Origin: Xenopus tropicalis
Lineage: Eukaryota > Chordata > Amphibia > Anura > Pipidae
NCBI RefSeq assembly: GCF_000004195.4
Contig: NC_030677.2
Coordinates: 98,236,829-98,300,828 of the forward strand
Length of the DNA stretch: 64,000 nucleotides
Reading direction: 5' to 3'
Below the pieces are notes generated by a model. That model was given only the letters and a program-made list of their open reading frames with translations, was not told where the DNA came from and made no database searches. This document shows positions 23,428 to 35,214 of this stretch, piece after piece (the first letter of the stretch is position 1; the number at the start of each line of letters is the position of its first letter). A program made the translations under genes and the position numbers.

Positions 23428-23757
23428 AGGTATGGGATCCCTTATCTGGAAACCTGTTATTCAGAGAGTTTCAAATTACAGAATGACTATCTCCCATAGA
23501 CTCCATTATAAGCAAATAATTCTAATTTTTAAAAACGATTTCCTTTTTATCTGTAATTATAAAACAGTACCTTGTACTTGATCCCAGCTTAGATATAATT
23601 AATCCTTATTGGAGGCAAAACAATCCTATTGGGTTTATTCAATATTTAAATGATTTTTGTCAGACTTAAGTTATGGAGATCCAAATTACGGAAAGATCCC
23701 TTATCCGGAAAACTCCAGGTCCAGAACATTCTGGATAACAGGTCCCATACCTGTAAA
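23428..23757. mobile_element. Palindromic MITE, 'GGTATGGGA' family, copy 3
   Basis: Begins ACAGGTATGGGATCCC and ends GGTCCCATACCTGT. Inner blocks CTCCCATAGACTCCATTATA, CTTGATCCCAGCTTAGATAT and ATTGGAGGCAAAACAATCC match the other copies. Confidence 0.8.
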
Positions 23758-24984
23758 ATACAATCTCTATATATCTCACAGCCTAGCACACACAAAGTAT
23801 TTCATAAATTACTTTGCTTTCATGTTTCCTGTCTTATAAAAACATTGTACATATGAAAGGTTATCACACACACTGTGTTCTTGATAGGTTACTAGGTCAG
23901 TGTCTCCATTCCTCTTTCACAACATGGTAAGGATAACAAAGAATAAGGAATTGACGCCATTTGTTACGTGGTACTCGAAGGTACCGTAAGGGAGGGGTGT
24001 GGGGTGGGCACAAGCGTTCTCTCGATGTGATACATCCAGATTAACCTTTTAGACACCAACTACATTTTCCTACAGGTTCTTCAAAAGCATATACATTTGT
24101 ACTCTAAAAACTGGGTACATATTCAAAGAACAGCTTAGTCCTGTACTGCATTATGTCAGGACCCTGCTCTCACCAGGATGCTCTTTACAGTATATATTAT
24201 TATATAATGCAGGACATACTCCTTAAAGGCTGTAAACTCCATGGATCAACAGTTTCTAAACCCCAGACTCCCATCCATTCATATCCAAATTATTTTCTTT
24301 TAAATGTTCTGCTATTTTTAAATCTGCAATTATTTATGCCCATGGGACTACTTAGGCATATATGGGTAAAGCACATTCAGTGTTGACAAGCAAGTCTTTT
24401 GCACATAAACACTTGATATTTTTGATCTGAGATGTGCTTAAATTCCTTATACATACACACAGAAAGCGCTAACACAACAGACAAAAAGGCAGCAGAATTC
24501 AAACAGTCTGTCTGCTATATCCCTATAGCTATAGTTGCTTGTTTGGCCTAGGTGCCTAACTCATTATTCTTTGATTCCAAACCAGGCACTACCGGCAAGC
24601 TTGTATGTTCTTCCACTGTCTACGTGAGTTTTTCCTTGGGTAAGTTGTCAGCACTAAATAAATAAAATGCAAAAATTATTGTTGATCCCATTAGAGATTT
24701 ATATTTCATATTGTAAGTTAGGGCCACATTTTGGTACCGGCAGGCCCAGGGCAAAGATTTCATTGGTGTGCCCATACTGCCCAGTGTTTTCCCCAGTTCC
24801 TTTTTGCTGGTTGCAATTTTTCTTCTCCCACTAGCTCCACTGTTGCTCCCTCCTAAAGTGCTGTAGTAGATTTTTTCTTACTGCTGGTAGTACTGCATGC
24901 TGTATTTGCAGATGTGCGCAGTCTTGTCAGCTGTAAAAATTATTATTTTGTATGCATGTATTTACTTATATAGCAACAGAATTA
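23758..24984. other. Intergenic, no gene recognised
   Basis: No exon, RNA gene or transposon end supported. Confidence 0.4.
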
Positions 24985-25215
24985 TAATATTTTTTTTTAT
25001 CATTTATCCTTCTATTAAGAACCTCAGCTATTTATTTTAAAATCTGCCATTCATGCCACTCTCTGGTTGCTAGGGTAAATGTGACCCTAGCAACCAAGTT
25101 TACAATCCCTCCTAGAACAAAGTGAAGTTAAATATTAAAAACATAAAGAATGTTTTAGACGTGATGGTATACAGGTTACTAAAAGTTAATGTCAAGCTGA
25201 ACATAATTTAATGTC
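24985..25215. mobile_element. T2-like MITE fragment
   Basis: Carries CTGGTTGCTAGGGTAAAT, CCTAGCAACCAAG and TACTAAAAGTTAATG in the same order as the larger copies; the ends are eroded. Confidence 0.45.
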
Positions 25216-26337
25216 ATCTACAAATATGTGCAGCTTACTATTTTAGACTATCTGCTTTAAATCAACTCTCTGTCACTCTGCTACATTTGTACCCAATAAA
25301 ATCTTTTAGCTTAAGTGCCCTTAAACTAATGGAAGGGATGAAACCCATGGCAATTCTGCAAGAGAAGAAAGCAGTATGTAAAGTAATCTGCTTTTTTTGC
25401 ACTTTGTACACTGCATTCTACTAGGTAAGTGACCCTAGTGTGTTACATAGTAGACAGACAAGGGGGCTCCCCCAGTCAGTTGCTCGTAACAGTGCTTTCA
25501 TTAAAGGTTCTCCCGTCAAAATGTGTTTCATTTCTATATAGTTAGACCAGGCAGACTACAGCAAAATGGTGTCAAGTGCATCGCCGCTTTGTGACTACAA
25601 TGATGCCAGAATTCTGGGGAAAAAAGCTGCACTGTGGGAAATAGGCATGGCGATTGGGCTCCAAATTGTACTTCAGTCACTGCACTTGCAGAAATACAAA
25701 ATGTTAGGCCAAAATGTTAGGCACCCCCAAGTGACTTTAATCGCTTACCTTCTACCCCGGGGTAGCAGCGATCGCTTCCTCCTTCCTGATCGACTGCGTA
25801 TGCACAGGATATTAGGATATTAGTGCTGTAGGTTAAAGTGGGTGACACTGCAATGTAAGTGCTGGTTTCCAGATCAGGTGCGGTGCGAGTGCTCCAAAAG
25901 GTCTTTAAGTTTAGTTTTAAAAAGACTGAGGGAGGATTCTCTCCGTAGAAAATCAGGGATGGCATTGCAAATGTAAGGGCAAAAAGTCAAAGGCAAGAAA
26001 GGTTTAAGCAAGGCAAGAAAGGTTTAAGGCGGTAAGTTGTAGTGGTAGGTGCAACCAAGCAGTTGCTCTGTGAGGAGCGGAGGATTCGGCCAGGAACGTA
26101 CCAAGATACAAGAGAAGAGATATATTGAGGCACAGAGGAATGAAGGGCTTTGAAGGTTAAGAGAAGGAGTTTGTAAGATATTGTTTGTTTAATGGGAAGC
26201 CATGATAAGGAGAAATGCTAAACACAAGGGTAGAAAGTATAAAAGCTATTCCCTAATATCAGCTAATAACTTCTATGCTTGCTCTTTAGTTAAAGGTACT
26301 ACCCATTTATATTCTAAGATTAGAAAAATATTTTAAA
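25216..26337. other. Intergenic, no gene recognised
   Basis: Includes a repeat fragment near 25.70-25.80 kb related to 12.9 and 43.0 kb, and a short tandem copy (GGCAAGAAAGGTTTAAG twice at 26.0 kb). No gene supported. Confidence 0.4.
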
Positions 26338-26420
26338 GGCTGTGGCACATTGGGAGATTAGTCACCTGCGACAAAATTTCCCTTGTCGCGAGCGACTAAT
26401 CTCCCCGTGTGCCCCAGCCC
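26338..26420. mobile_element. Small palindromic MITE
   Basis: GGGAGATTAGTCACCTGCGACAA is mirrored by TTGTCGCGAGCGACTAATCTCCCC, with outer GGCTGTGGCACA and TGTGCCCCAGCCC ends. The same core occurs at 59.63 kb. Confidence 0.75.
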
Positions 26421-26777
26421 TAACATAGGAGGTTAGGAGTGTACACATTAAAAGAAAAAGGGAACAGCAGAATATCCCAAACAACTAAATAATTTTAGCA
26501 CCTTGTTTAAGGGGAACTATACACCCTTGTTTAGCAATAGTTCAATGTACAGGGCTTGTGCTGAACATACTTTTTGCTTATTGTTTCAATTAGTATATAT
26601 CTATAATTTTTGTTATTTCTGAAAAGTCTGTAAAATGAACTGCTCCTTATTTCACAACCTAACTGCTGCAGCTGGGGAACAATTGTTTTTTTTTACCCAA
26701 AGGGCTTTACAGTACACAGGTGATTTGTATTGATTCATTGTGAAGAACAAGAAGTGGAAAGACTTCAGCCAGCATCA

Positions 26778-27130
26778 GACTGGAACATTGGGGAATACCA
26801 GGATTGCGACCTCCGAGGCCCTCATCCTGACATCTGCCCCCACCCCCATCCACGCCTCATCTGTTTTACCTCCTTAAGTTTGCACCTTTGATTGGGGGAA
26901 AGGGGTGGCCCAGGCTGGGGAGCAGACTCAGGGAAGAGGGGGCGGCTTGGGCAGAGGAGGGCAGGGGAGCTGGCTCAAAGCTGCAAACTTAAGGAGGTAA
27001 AACAGATACGACGTGGAGGGGGGTGGGAGCAGACGTCAGGAGGAGTGCCTTGGAGGTCACAGGCAGGTGAGCAGGCTCGGGGGAGAGGGGCACCACAAGT
27101 CCTGGTGCCCTGCCAGCATAGTCTGACACT
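26778..27130. mobile_element. Palindromic MITE, 'CAGTCAGACTGG'-type ends
   Basis: Arms at about 26808-26888 and 26979-27058 are reverse complements (GTTTTACCTCCTTAAGTTTGC and complement). Outer ends contain ATCAGACTGGAACATTGGGG and CAGCATAGTCTGACACTG. Related ends occur at 51.15 and 54.37 kb, resembling hAT-type termini. The long plus-strand frame inside (26892-27137) is an effect of this G-rich repeat, not a gene. Confidence 0.65.
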
Positions 27131-28407
27131 GAGTTGAACAATTTAAATGTTAGTCTCAAACAGATTGAAATGGAAAGGGTCAGTTCTTTTTTGCCCAGTA
27201 GTGATGGCTAGCAATATATGGCATGATACATTAACATAATCGCTAAAACCCTTCTTGCACCTACAAATGGATCTCTGCTGACCAAATTTCAGATTTTATC
27301 TATTAATTTCATCTATTTTGCACCTCAACAACTGCAATAATTGCAACAACTACTGCCACACTTATGGCCCAACAAGACAAAGCAATAAAGGATTTAAGGT
27401 TTTTGAGTTGTAATGCTGAATATATATATATATATATTTTTTGGGTTTTTTTTTTAATTTTTTTTTTAACAGTATTAAAATGTTTGTTTACTAAACAACC
27501 TTATCTTAAGCCCTCCTTCTAACTCAGGTCCCCTTCCAGCTCTTCCTTCCAAGCCTTATCCATCCCCCCATTTGCTCTATCTCTTCGCTCATCCTAATCT
27601 GCAAGATTTCCTCAACAGTAGGTTGGTATTAAACAAGCGTGAGGAAGATGATTCTTGTTTAATCCGATTCTAAGCAATCTAAGGAAAGTACAGGAGATGA
27701 TAAACACATAAAAACACGAGGAAATAATATTACTTATTTTTCATCCAATAAGGAAGGGTGGAGAGAAATGCTCTGATGAAATAGCATAACCAGCTACCTT
27801 GTGTTTATAAATAAAAATGTAGGTCATCATAATGCATTCATATATGTGGCATGCATCATTGTAATCATCCAGGCAATGCAATTAGTTTAAGGCTTTAGTA
27901 TCAGAACAAGTTAGTATGGAATAGAGTTAGAGACTGAAACTAAAGAAGAAAGGCACAAAACAGCCCCTTGTATCTTTATGTAAAATTTACATCCAGTGCT
28001 GGGTCAGCTCTGCACTATATCTCCCTGCCCCCTGCTCCCACTGACCCAGTGAGCTCTGCTATTTTCGCTGCTAGGATTACTTGCACTAATCCTGATTAAA
28101 TCAGATATATAAGAGTTTTACATGTAAGAGGAAGTAAGTGGGGGTTGGGTGCCAGGGTTGCCATAAGTAATCATGGGGCCCTCATACTAATAAGTTAACA
28201 GGACCTACCCTTTAGTGGGCCCCAATTATTAGTTCACGGATAACCTGGGCCCCTGGTTGGTAGACCCTGTCAAAAAGTAAAATGGGGACCTAAAGGAGAA
28301 ACAAAAAGTTCCTTGTGTGCATAACCATGCCCCTGATTAATCCCAGCCACTCCACAATTATGCCCAAATGCCACTCCTGTTTCATGTGCATAATATAAAA
28401 CTGGCAA
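27131..28407. other. Intergenic, no gene recognised
   Basis: Contains a short (AT)n at about 27420 next to T-rich sequence. No gene supported. Confidence 0.4.
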
Positions 28408-28738
28408 TACAGGTATGGGACCTGTTATCCAGAATGCTCAGGACCTGGGGTTTTCCAGATAAGGGATCTTTCCATAATTTGGATCTCCATAACTTAAGTC
28501 TGCTAAAAATAATTTAAATATTGAATAAACCCAATAGGCTTGTTTTGCCTCCAATAAGATTAATTATATCTTAGTTGGGATCAAGTACAAGTTACTATTT
28601 TGTTATTACAGAGAAAAAGGAAATCATTTTTAAAAATTTTAATTATTTGCTTATAATGGAGTCTATAGGAGATGGCCTTTCCATAATTTGGAACTTTCTG
28701 GATAATGGGTTTCCAGATAAGGGATCCCATACCTGTAC
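28408..28738. mobile_element. Palindromic MITE, 'GGTATGGGA' family, copy 4 (well preserved)
   Basis: Ends ACAGGTATGGGACC and GGGATCCCATACCTGTA. Contains both TCCAGATAAGGGATCTTTCC and GGTTTCCAGATAAGGGATCC, plus the usual centre blocks. One of the cleanest copies in the window. Confidence 0.85.
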
Positions 28739-29714
28739 TGCCCTACTGGTATTCTGTCAAAGTTAAACGCTTATTTAGGTATGTAAACTTGGGAACCAGT
28801 TAAAATTCCATTTAAACGCAAACCAAAAGGATTTTGTGAAGAGAGGTTTATTAACTAATATAATTTATCCACATCTGCTGCTTCTCTGCACTCTGGGGAG
28901 GCAAATGCTTTCACTACAGTGCATAATTAATAGAAATTAGTGCTGGGCAGGGTGATATAATGGCACATAGAATTTAATTAACAGGGACAACTTCAGGTTT
29001 TAAAAGATATTTTTTAAAACCCTAGGGTGGCATTTGTCTGTAGAATAAAGAGCCAGCCTGTAAATCCTCCCATAGCAGTGTGTGCATGGCTATTTTATCT
29101 GTTAATCCTAATGATCACTAGTTTAAATTTAAGTCCATATGCAGTATATATTTGCAGTATAATGACATTTTTGGATTTTAGTATACTGCATATGTGTAAA
29201 TACTGCTGAAATATGTTTGGCTTTTAACTGTCCAATCCAGGGATTTTTTGTATATGTGAGCAGATATTTTTGAGGCCCAGCGATTTTGCCACCTAATATT
29301 GAGGGTGCTGGATCCCAAGATTAATTGTTTTAATATAATTAGGATCAAGGTAATTATAGGGAAAGAAAATTTTACATTTAGGTGGATGTGAGTGTCAATC
29401 TAGGGTTTCACTTTTTTACTGGTGCCCATTCCATTTCAATTCTGGTTTCTCTTATTATACTTCTCCCAAGCTGCTTTGTTGCTACTTAGATTCTGCCAAG
29501 CCTGTTAAAGTCTTATATCTGGTTTTGACTCCTGCGTGTTTATTGACCTTGATCCTTACCACCTGCCCTGACTCCTAGCCTGTCCTGACCTTGACTACTC
29601 TTTTTTATATGCACCATTGTCTCAAGGGATACTCTAAATTACACTGTTTACAAATCCAACAAATGTATTTTTTTTTATTTGTAATAAAAAAGTGCATTGT
29701 GTCTGAGTCTGAGG
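28739..29714. other. Intergenic, no gene recognised
   Basis: No supported exon or RNA gene. Confidence 0.4.
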
Positions 29715-29741
29715 TCTCAGAAAGAGCCAGCGCTACACATT

Positions 29742-30092
29742 AAGGTGGCCATACACGGGCCAATTCTAGCTGCCAATATCGGTCCCTTAGACGGATTCGG
29801 CAGCTAATCGGCCCATGTAGGGGCACTGACGACAAGCCTGCCTGACCGATATCTGGCCTGAAATTGGCCAGATATCGATCGGGCAGGTTAAAAAATTTAG
29901 TCTGACCCGGTCCCCGATTCGACTTCTCCTATACCCGTCGTTCTACTTCGATAGCTTGGCCCCAGGGCCAAACGACCGAATTAGCCTGGATTTGTACGAT
30001 ATCCACCACCCGTAGGTGGGGGATATTGGGAGAAGATCCGCTTGCTTGGCGACTTCACCAAGTGAGCGAATCTGAAGGTGTATGGCCACCTT
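29742..30092. mobile_element. Harbinger-like palindromic MITE
   Basis: Ends AAGGTGGCCATACAC and GTGTATGGCCACCTT. Flanks are TTA on the left and TTG on the right, while the intact host repeat reads TTAGAACTG at this point, consistent with a 3-bp TTA duplication with one change. Inner blocks (CAGATATCGATCGGGCAGG, CGGCAGCTAATCGG) match, in the opposite direction, the MITE at 45813-46194. Confidence 0.8.
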
Positions 30093-30180
30093 TGGAACTG
30101 TTTCAGATCCTGCTTTCAGATCCTATTGTTCAGAAAAGGAAATTTTCTTACCCGAAAAATCTTTTTCTCATAGGCCCGTA

Positions 30181-30294
30181 CTGTCAGTGCAGGACGACTG
30201 GGGATAAGCTGATTCTCTCTGGAGGCAGGACAAACTGAAAAATACTTTCTCCAATCTCTTTCTCCATCGTAGCTCCACCTCTTCCTCCAGTTTT
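30181..30294. repeat. DIRS inverted terminal repeat core, 3' (left) copy
   Basis: CTGTCAGTGCAGGACGACTG through CTCTTCCTCCAGTTTT is the near-exact reverse complement of 35101-35214. The outer extension 30132-30180 is specific to this end and reappears inverted in the internal complementary region. Confidence 0.9.
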
Positions 30295-30390
30295 GGTACC
30301 AGAGCCTGCCGGTGGAGACAGAAACCTAACTACCTATTCTACTGACTTATTGTGACGAGCAGCAAAAACCGGCACCCCAGGGAGGGATGC

Positions 30391-30488
30391 TGCACTGACA
30401 GTACGGGCCTATGAGAAAAAGATTTTTCAGGTAAGAAAATTTCCTTTTCTCAGTTGGCCCTACCTGTCAGTGCAGGACGACTGGGGAT
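30391..30488. repeat. DIRS internal complementary region (fused element ends)
   Basis: Positions 30391-30450 are the reverse complement of the left terminus 30132-30191 with one mismatch. Positions 30447-30488 are the same strand as the reverse complement of the right terminus (35191-35232), also with one mismatch. The two parts overlap in TTTCT. The region is thus a copy of the junction made when the two ends are joined head to tail, as expected for the DIRS replication model, where it serves as a bridge for circle formation. Confidence 0.9.
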
Positions 30489-30574
30489 GTCCCAAAGCCG
30501 TCCAAAAAAACTAAACTAGGGGGGGTATAATTTTGTTAACTGATGGAGAATATAAACTGAACTAGAAGCAGGAG

Positions 30575-31330
30575 CTATCTATGTGCTACTGCTGCTTGTA
30601 GCACCTTCCTGCCGAAGGTTGCCTCTGTGGAGGCCCTGACATCTAATCTATAGAATTTTGAAAAAGTGTGTAAGGATCTCCAAGTAGCTGCTTTGCACAC
30701 CTCGTCTATAGATGCTGAATTATGTGACTTTTGGTAGGTGTGACGGAATTGTGTGGAGGACAACTTTATCCTGATGAAATATTGTCCAAGGTTGTAGGTG
30801 AGACAATGCTGCCATATCTGAAACTGGTCTAGCCGAACATATTGCTAGAAGGAAGGCTACTTTGAAGGATAAAAACTTGATATCCACTGATGCCATAGGT
30901 TCGAATGGGGCCCTTTGTAGAGCCCGGAGTACTAAATTCAGGTCCCATGGGGGGATCGGGTCTCTCAGTGGGGGCCGTATTTTGAGAAGAGCCTGGAAAA
31001 AAAGTTTAACTTCTGGTAGGTTGGCCCATTGTTTATGGATGAGAGCCGAAAGGGCCGAAGTCTGAACTTTCAGTGCTGAAGTGCTTAGTCCTTTGTCAAC
31101 TCCATCTTGTAGAAACTCTAGAATGTGGGTGGAATCACAGGATTGCCAAGGTATGCTGCGTGTATGACTCCAAGAGATAAATCGTTGCCATATTCTATTA
31201 TATACTGTAGATGTGGATTGTTTTCTTGCCGCTATTAAAGTATGGATAACTTGGTCCGAAAACCCTTCCTGTTTCCATAACCTGGTCTCAACATCCACGC
31301 CGTTAAATTCAGCTTGTGCACATTTTGCGC
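30575..31330 (-). pseudogene. Tyrosine recombinase of the DIRS element, broken
   Basis: The recombinase reads from about 31330 (near residue 580 of a 780-codon open frame that begins at 33062) to 30720 and resumes in another frame at 30763-30575. Visible landmarks are the N-terminal helical core (STVYNRIWQRFISW), the first catalytic arginine in SARPVSDMAAL, and the tyrosine nucleophile in HTFSKFYRLD. The segment that should hold the HxxR motif is missing: HTIPSHLPKVT is followed almost directly by the region before the tyrosine, a loss of very roughly 100 residues by comparison with the family. This enzyme would integrate the circular DNA. Here it cannot be active. Confidence 0.85.
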
Positions 31331-32830
31331 GTGCGCTGGACCCTGTGAAAGAAGATCTGGAGACAAGGGAAGGGTCCATGGTTGTTCTGCTGACATTTGA
31401 ATTATTTCTGCAAACCACGCTCTGCGTGGCCACCATGGGGCAATGAGGATTGTTGGAGTATTTTCTCTCCTGATTTTGTGTAGCAGTCTCGGGATGAGCG
31501 GTATGGGGGGGAACGCATATGCTAGTCGGCAGTGCCATGGACTGGTGAGTACGTCCACTCCATCTGCTCTGGGGTCCTGGACTTTTGACAGGAATCTTGG
31601 GAGTTGGGAGTTGAATCGCGATGCCATTACGTCTAGACATGGGCAACCCCATTTGTCCACTATTTGCTGAAATATCTGTGGCTTTAGTCTCCATTCTCCT
31701 GGGTCTAGTGTTGTGCGACACAAATAGTCCGCTTCCCAGTTTTGAATGCCCGGGATGAACACTGCCGATAAGATTATCTGATGAATTTCCACCCAAGTCA
31801 TGATGCGGGATACTTCTTAGAGTGCAGATGCGCTCCTCGTTCCCCCTTGACGATTCAAGTAAGCCACGGTGGTGCTGTTGTCGGATTGAATTCTTACATG
31901 TTTTCCTTTCATGGAGTCTTGCCAATGAAGGAGTGCATAATAGACTGCTCTCAGTTCTAGTACATTGATGTGAAGTCTGAGTTCGTGATGTGACCATGTT
32001 CCTTGGCACACTTGGGGTGGCCAAGTCGCTCCCCATCCTGCTCGACTGGCGTCCGTTGTAACTACCTCCTGAACCGGACGGTCCCAGCTGTTGCCTCTTG
32101 TGAGATTGGGAAGATGTATCCACCACGAGAGACTTTCCTTTACCTTGTTGGATAGGCTGATGTATTGTGAAAGGTTTTGGTGGTCTTTGTCCCATAACTG
32201 TAAAAACTGCCACTGTAGTGGTCGGAGGTGAAATTTTGTGAATGGTGCTTGAACTCGAAGCACTGCTAGTAAGGGTCCGAGAACCTTGGTAAATAGCCTC
32301 GGAGCCGACGTTAGGCCAAATGGAAGGGCCTGAAATTGAAAGTGCAGTTGTCCCAGGGCAAACCGGAGAAATCTTTGGTGGAAGTAGTTTATGGGAATGT
32401 GAAGATATGCATCTTTGATATCTATTTTGGTCATGAATACGTCTGGTTTTAGGCTCTTTATAATTGATGGGAGTGATTCCATTTTGAAACCTTCGTATCT
32501 TACAAATTTGTTTAGTGGGTATAGGTTGAGCATTGGGCGGAAGCCTCCGTCTTTTTTTGCCACTAGGAACAGGTTTGAGTAAAACCCGTGAAAACGGAAT
32601 TCCTGAGGTACTGGGACTATTACTTTGTTGGTTAGTAGGTCTTGAATGATGCAGTGCAGTGCTTGTTGTTTTGTTGGGTCGGATGGAAGGGAGGATGTGA
32701 CAAGCCTGTGCTCTGGAGGTTTTTGAATGAAGGGAATGCTGTAACCATGATCTAAAATGTTTAGTACTCACGCATCTGTAATTGAACTTTGCCAGACTTC
32801 CTCCTACGTGGGTCCGAGTGGGTTCTGTTG
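31235..32830 (-). pseudogene. Reverse transcriptase-RNase H of the DIRS element, broken
   Basis: From about 32830 the frame reads EVWQSSITDA, then a premature TGA (32768-32770) where the family usually has Trp, then HGYSIPFIQKP. RT palm motifs follow: FLVAKKDGGFRP, MTKIDIKDAYLHIPI (first Asp) and LPFGLTSAPRLF (32563-32280). The YxDD block expected next is absent, with LRVQ joined to FTKFHLRPLQW near 32245, so very roughly 90 residues have been deleted. RNase H is recognisable (TTDASRAGWGATW, then LELRAVYYAL, then SDNSTTVAYLNRQGG). A frameshift near 31810 separates the C-terminal part (GIQNWEADYLCR onward). The frame overlaps the recombinase-bearing 780-codon frame over its whole length. Confidence 0.88.
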
Positions 32831-33130
32831 ACTGGTAGGGATTGTGGTTGCAAGGGTCAGGAGTCCTGCCCTTTAGCTGGAATGCTTTTGCAGGGCATTT
32901 TGGGTTGGTTTTGCCAGGAGGACTTGAATCTCCTATTAGGCTGAGGTTGTGGTTGAGCTCTAGAGCCTCTCTGTTGCCGATTGTTGGAGGACCATGGGCG
33001 GTGATGGTAATTCCGTCTGTGGAAGTCCTTCTTAGGTCGTCTACCGTGTGGTAAAAAGGCACCCTTACCGCCTGTGACCTCAGAAATTATCTGTTTGAGT
33101 TCTGGGCCAAATACTTGCGACCCACTAAAT

Positions 33131-34300
33131 TTAAGAGATGTAAGCTTGTGTTTTGAAGCTGTATCGCCAGACCACTGGCGTAACCAAAGAAAACCAAAAA
33201 AAAACCAAAGTGACAGATGCCGCCGAAGCTCTGGCAGACAGTTTTGCTGTCTCTGTGGCTGCCTCACCTAGGAATGCTAGTGCAGACTTTATTTTCTCCA
33301 GGTCCGCTGAGAATTGTGTTGGGTTGGTGGGAAGGTGTCTCATTAGTTCTTGACACCAATATTTGGCCGTTCTGGCAACCGTGGCTGATGCGGCCGCTGG
33401 TCTTAATATGGCTGTAGTATTTTGAAATTCTCTCTTCAGAGCAGAGTCTATTTTTTTGTCCATTGGGTCTTTTAGATAGCCTGCATCCTCTGCAGGTAGA
33501 GTAGTGTTGCGTGCCAACCTCACAATGGGTGGATCTACCTTTGGGATTTTGTCCCAATGTTTGTATTCGTCAGGTATAGGGTACATATTGAAAAATCTGT
33601 GCGGAATGTTAGATTTTTTATCTGGTTGGTGCCATTCTGATTCAACGTATTTGGCGATAGATTTGCAAACCGGAAAGCTTCTCGCTTTCTTGGACGTATT
33701 ACCCAAAACCTTATCCGCATTAGATATGGCTATCTGCTCCTCTTTAATCTCCAAAGTGGAGAAGATATCTTTTAGGATATTTTTAACCTCTTCAGGTGGT
33801 TTAGATGGGTCATCAGATTCACTAGCCTGAATCCTCGTCAGAATCTATGGTACTTAATTCTTCGGAAGAATAGTATGACTGGGAGTCAGAATCTTGTTGA
33901 GGTGTTGGAGAGGGTGAACGTTTGCGCTTTCTCTTACTGGTCTGTGGTAATGGGGAGGGTGATAAAGCCTGTTGGACAGATGACTGAACTGTGGATTGAA
34001 TCCATGACATGAGCTGTGACAGGTCAGATGCTGCTAAGGGATTTTGTGTTGTGTTGCCTCATTTGTATCTGTAGCTGAATTCTGTAAATGGGACTGAGAG
34101 TCCTGAGTGGCATGAACTAGTGCTGTAGTAGTCAATTGTGCAGGGTCAGATATACCTTCCCTATGTGGTGAGGGAGAGTGGTCCTTGTTCTTAGAAGTAG
34201 ACTTTACGTGCTTTTTTACTTTTGCTTTAATTTTACGTGATCTATCAGGGAGATCTATTTCCTCAATTAAGGACAATAACTCATCATCTGGTGCAGACAT
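33131..34300 (-). pseudogene. Gag-like ORF1 of the DIRS element, two frameshifts
   Basis: It starts at an ATG at 34300 (MSAPDDELLSLIEEIDLPD). A frameshift at about 34035 (KIP / LAASDLSQ) and another at about 33828 (DEDSG / ASESDD) split it in three. The N-terminal part is lysine- and serine-rich with basic clusters (KRKRKRSPSP). The C-terminal part (33754-33131) is better conserved, with KSIAKYVESEWHQPDK, DPPIVRLARNTTLP and ALKREFQNTTAILRPA, a pattern I associate with DIRS Gag proteins. It presumably packages element RNA. No zinc knuckle is seen. Confidence 0.75.
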
Positions 34301-35100
34301 ATTGAAAATTGTACCTTATATTTCCGGATAGGAGTGGTAGGTCTTTGGAGAGTGGGTGTAGCTGTTCTCCTTGTTGTGATTAACTGTAGTCACAGTTGCA
34401 GCTGTGTACATAGATAGCCCTGTAAGGAGCATATGTTGTAACAGGGCTTGTTTGACTGACTGACTGTGCAGCCTGTTAATAAGCTGTTAACTTGTGCCTG
34501 TTAATAGCCCTTTATTATGCGCTATCAGCGCTATGTGAGCTCCCCACAGAGGCTGCTGACCAGGGAGCGCACTGAACAGAAGACGCGCTGTGGAAAAGGC
34601 ACGCTGTTCACTAAGGTGCGCTGTTCAGAGAAGGCGCGGTGCTTGGAGAGGGCGAGCTGCTCAGAGGGTGCACAACGCCTAATGATGACGTAGGCGCGTG
34701 GCACCATTGGGAGGTACGGAAACGGCTTGTAAAAGACGCACAAAGTGAAGGCAACTGCGGTGACGTCACCAGTGTCTGTATCGCGGTCTGAGGGCTCAAC
34801 CTGGGCAATGCCTGGGAGCACACACTTCTAGTTGCTAGTAACTAGCGTAAGGAGCACACACAGGGGGCTCTACTAAGTATGCCATTCAGGCATATCAATT
34901 GGGAGTACTCACATGAGGTCTGTCCCATATCTAGCAGTGGGAGCACACACAAGGGGGCTCTACCTACTGTATCCTGTATAATTTCTTCTGCGCTGAATAA
35001 TCCATATGTAAATAATGATTAGGTAATAAAAAACTGAGTAGATAACATAAAAATACAGAGAGAGGAGAATTTGCTGCCTCCAAGGTAGGACAAACTGAAA
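34301..35100 (-). other. 5' leader of the DIRS element
   Basis: Non-coding stretch between the right terminal repeat and ORF1. It is CpG-rich at 34540-34800. A word like GGAGCACACACA(A)GGGGGCTCTAC occurs twice, near 34850 and 34941. Just inside the right repeat, AGGACAAACTGAAAAAAACT (about 35086) is the inverse of AGTTTTTTTCAGTTTGTCCT (about 35148), an extra local hairpin not seen at the left end. Element promoter signals would be expected here, but I cannot name one. Confidence 0.6.
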
Positions 35101-35214
35101 AAAACTGGAGGAAGAGGTGGAGCTACGATGGAGAAAGAGATTGGAGAAAGTTTTTTTCAGTTTGTCCTGCCTCCAGAGAGGATCAGCTTATCCCCAGTCG
35201 TCCTGCACTGACAG
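35101..35214. repeat. DIRS inverted terminal repeat core, 5' (right) copy
   Basis: Reverse complement of 30181-30294. The outer 18 bp (35215-35232, ending in ACTGAGAAA) are specific to this end. Confidence 0.9.

Noticed and set aside
26892..27137. Gly/Arg-rich 81-codon frame
   Set aside because: Lies within a G-rich palindromic repeat; composition effect.
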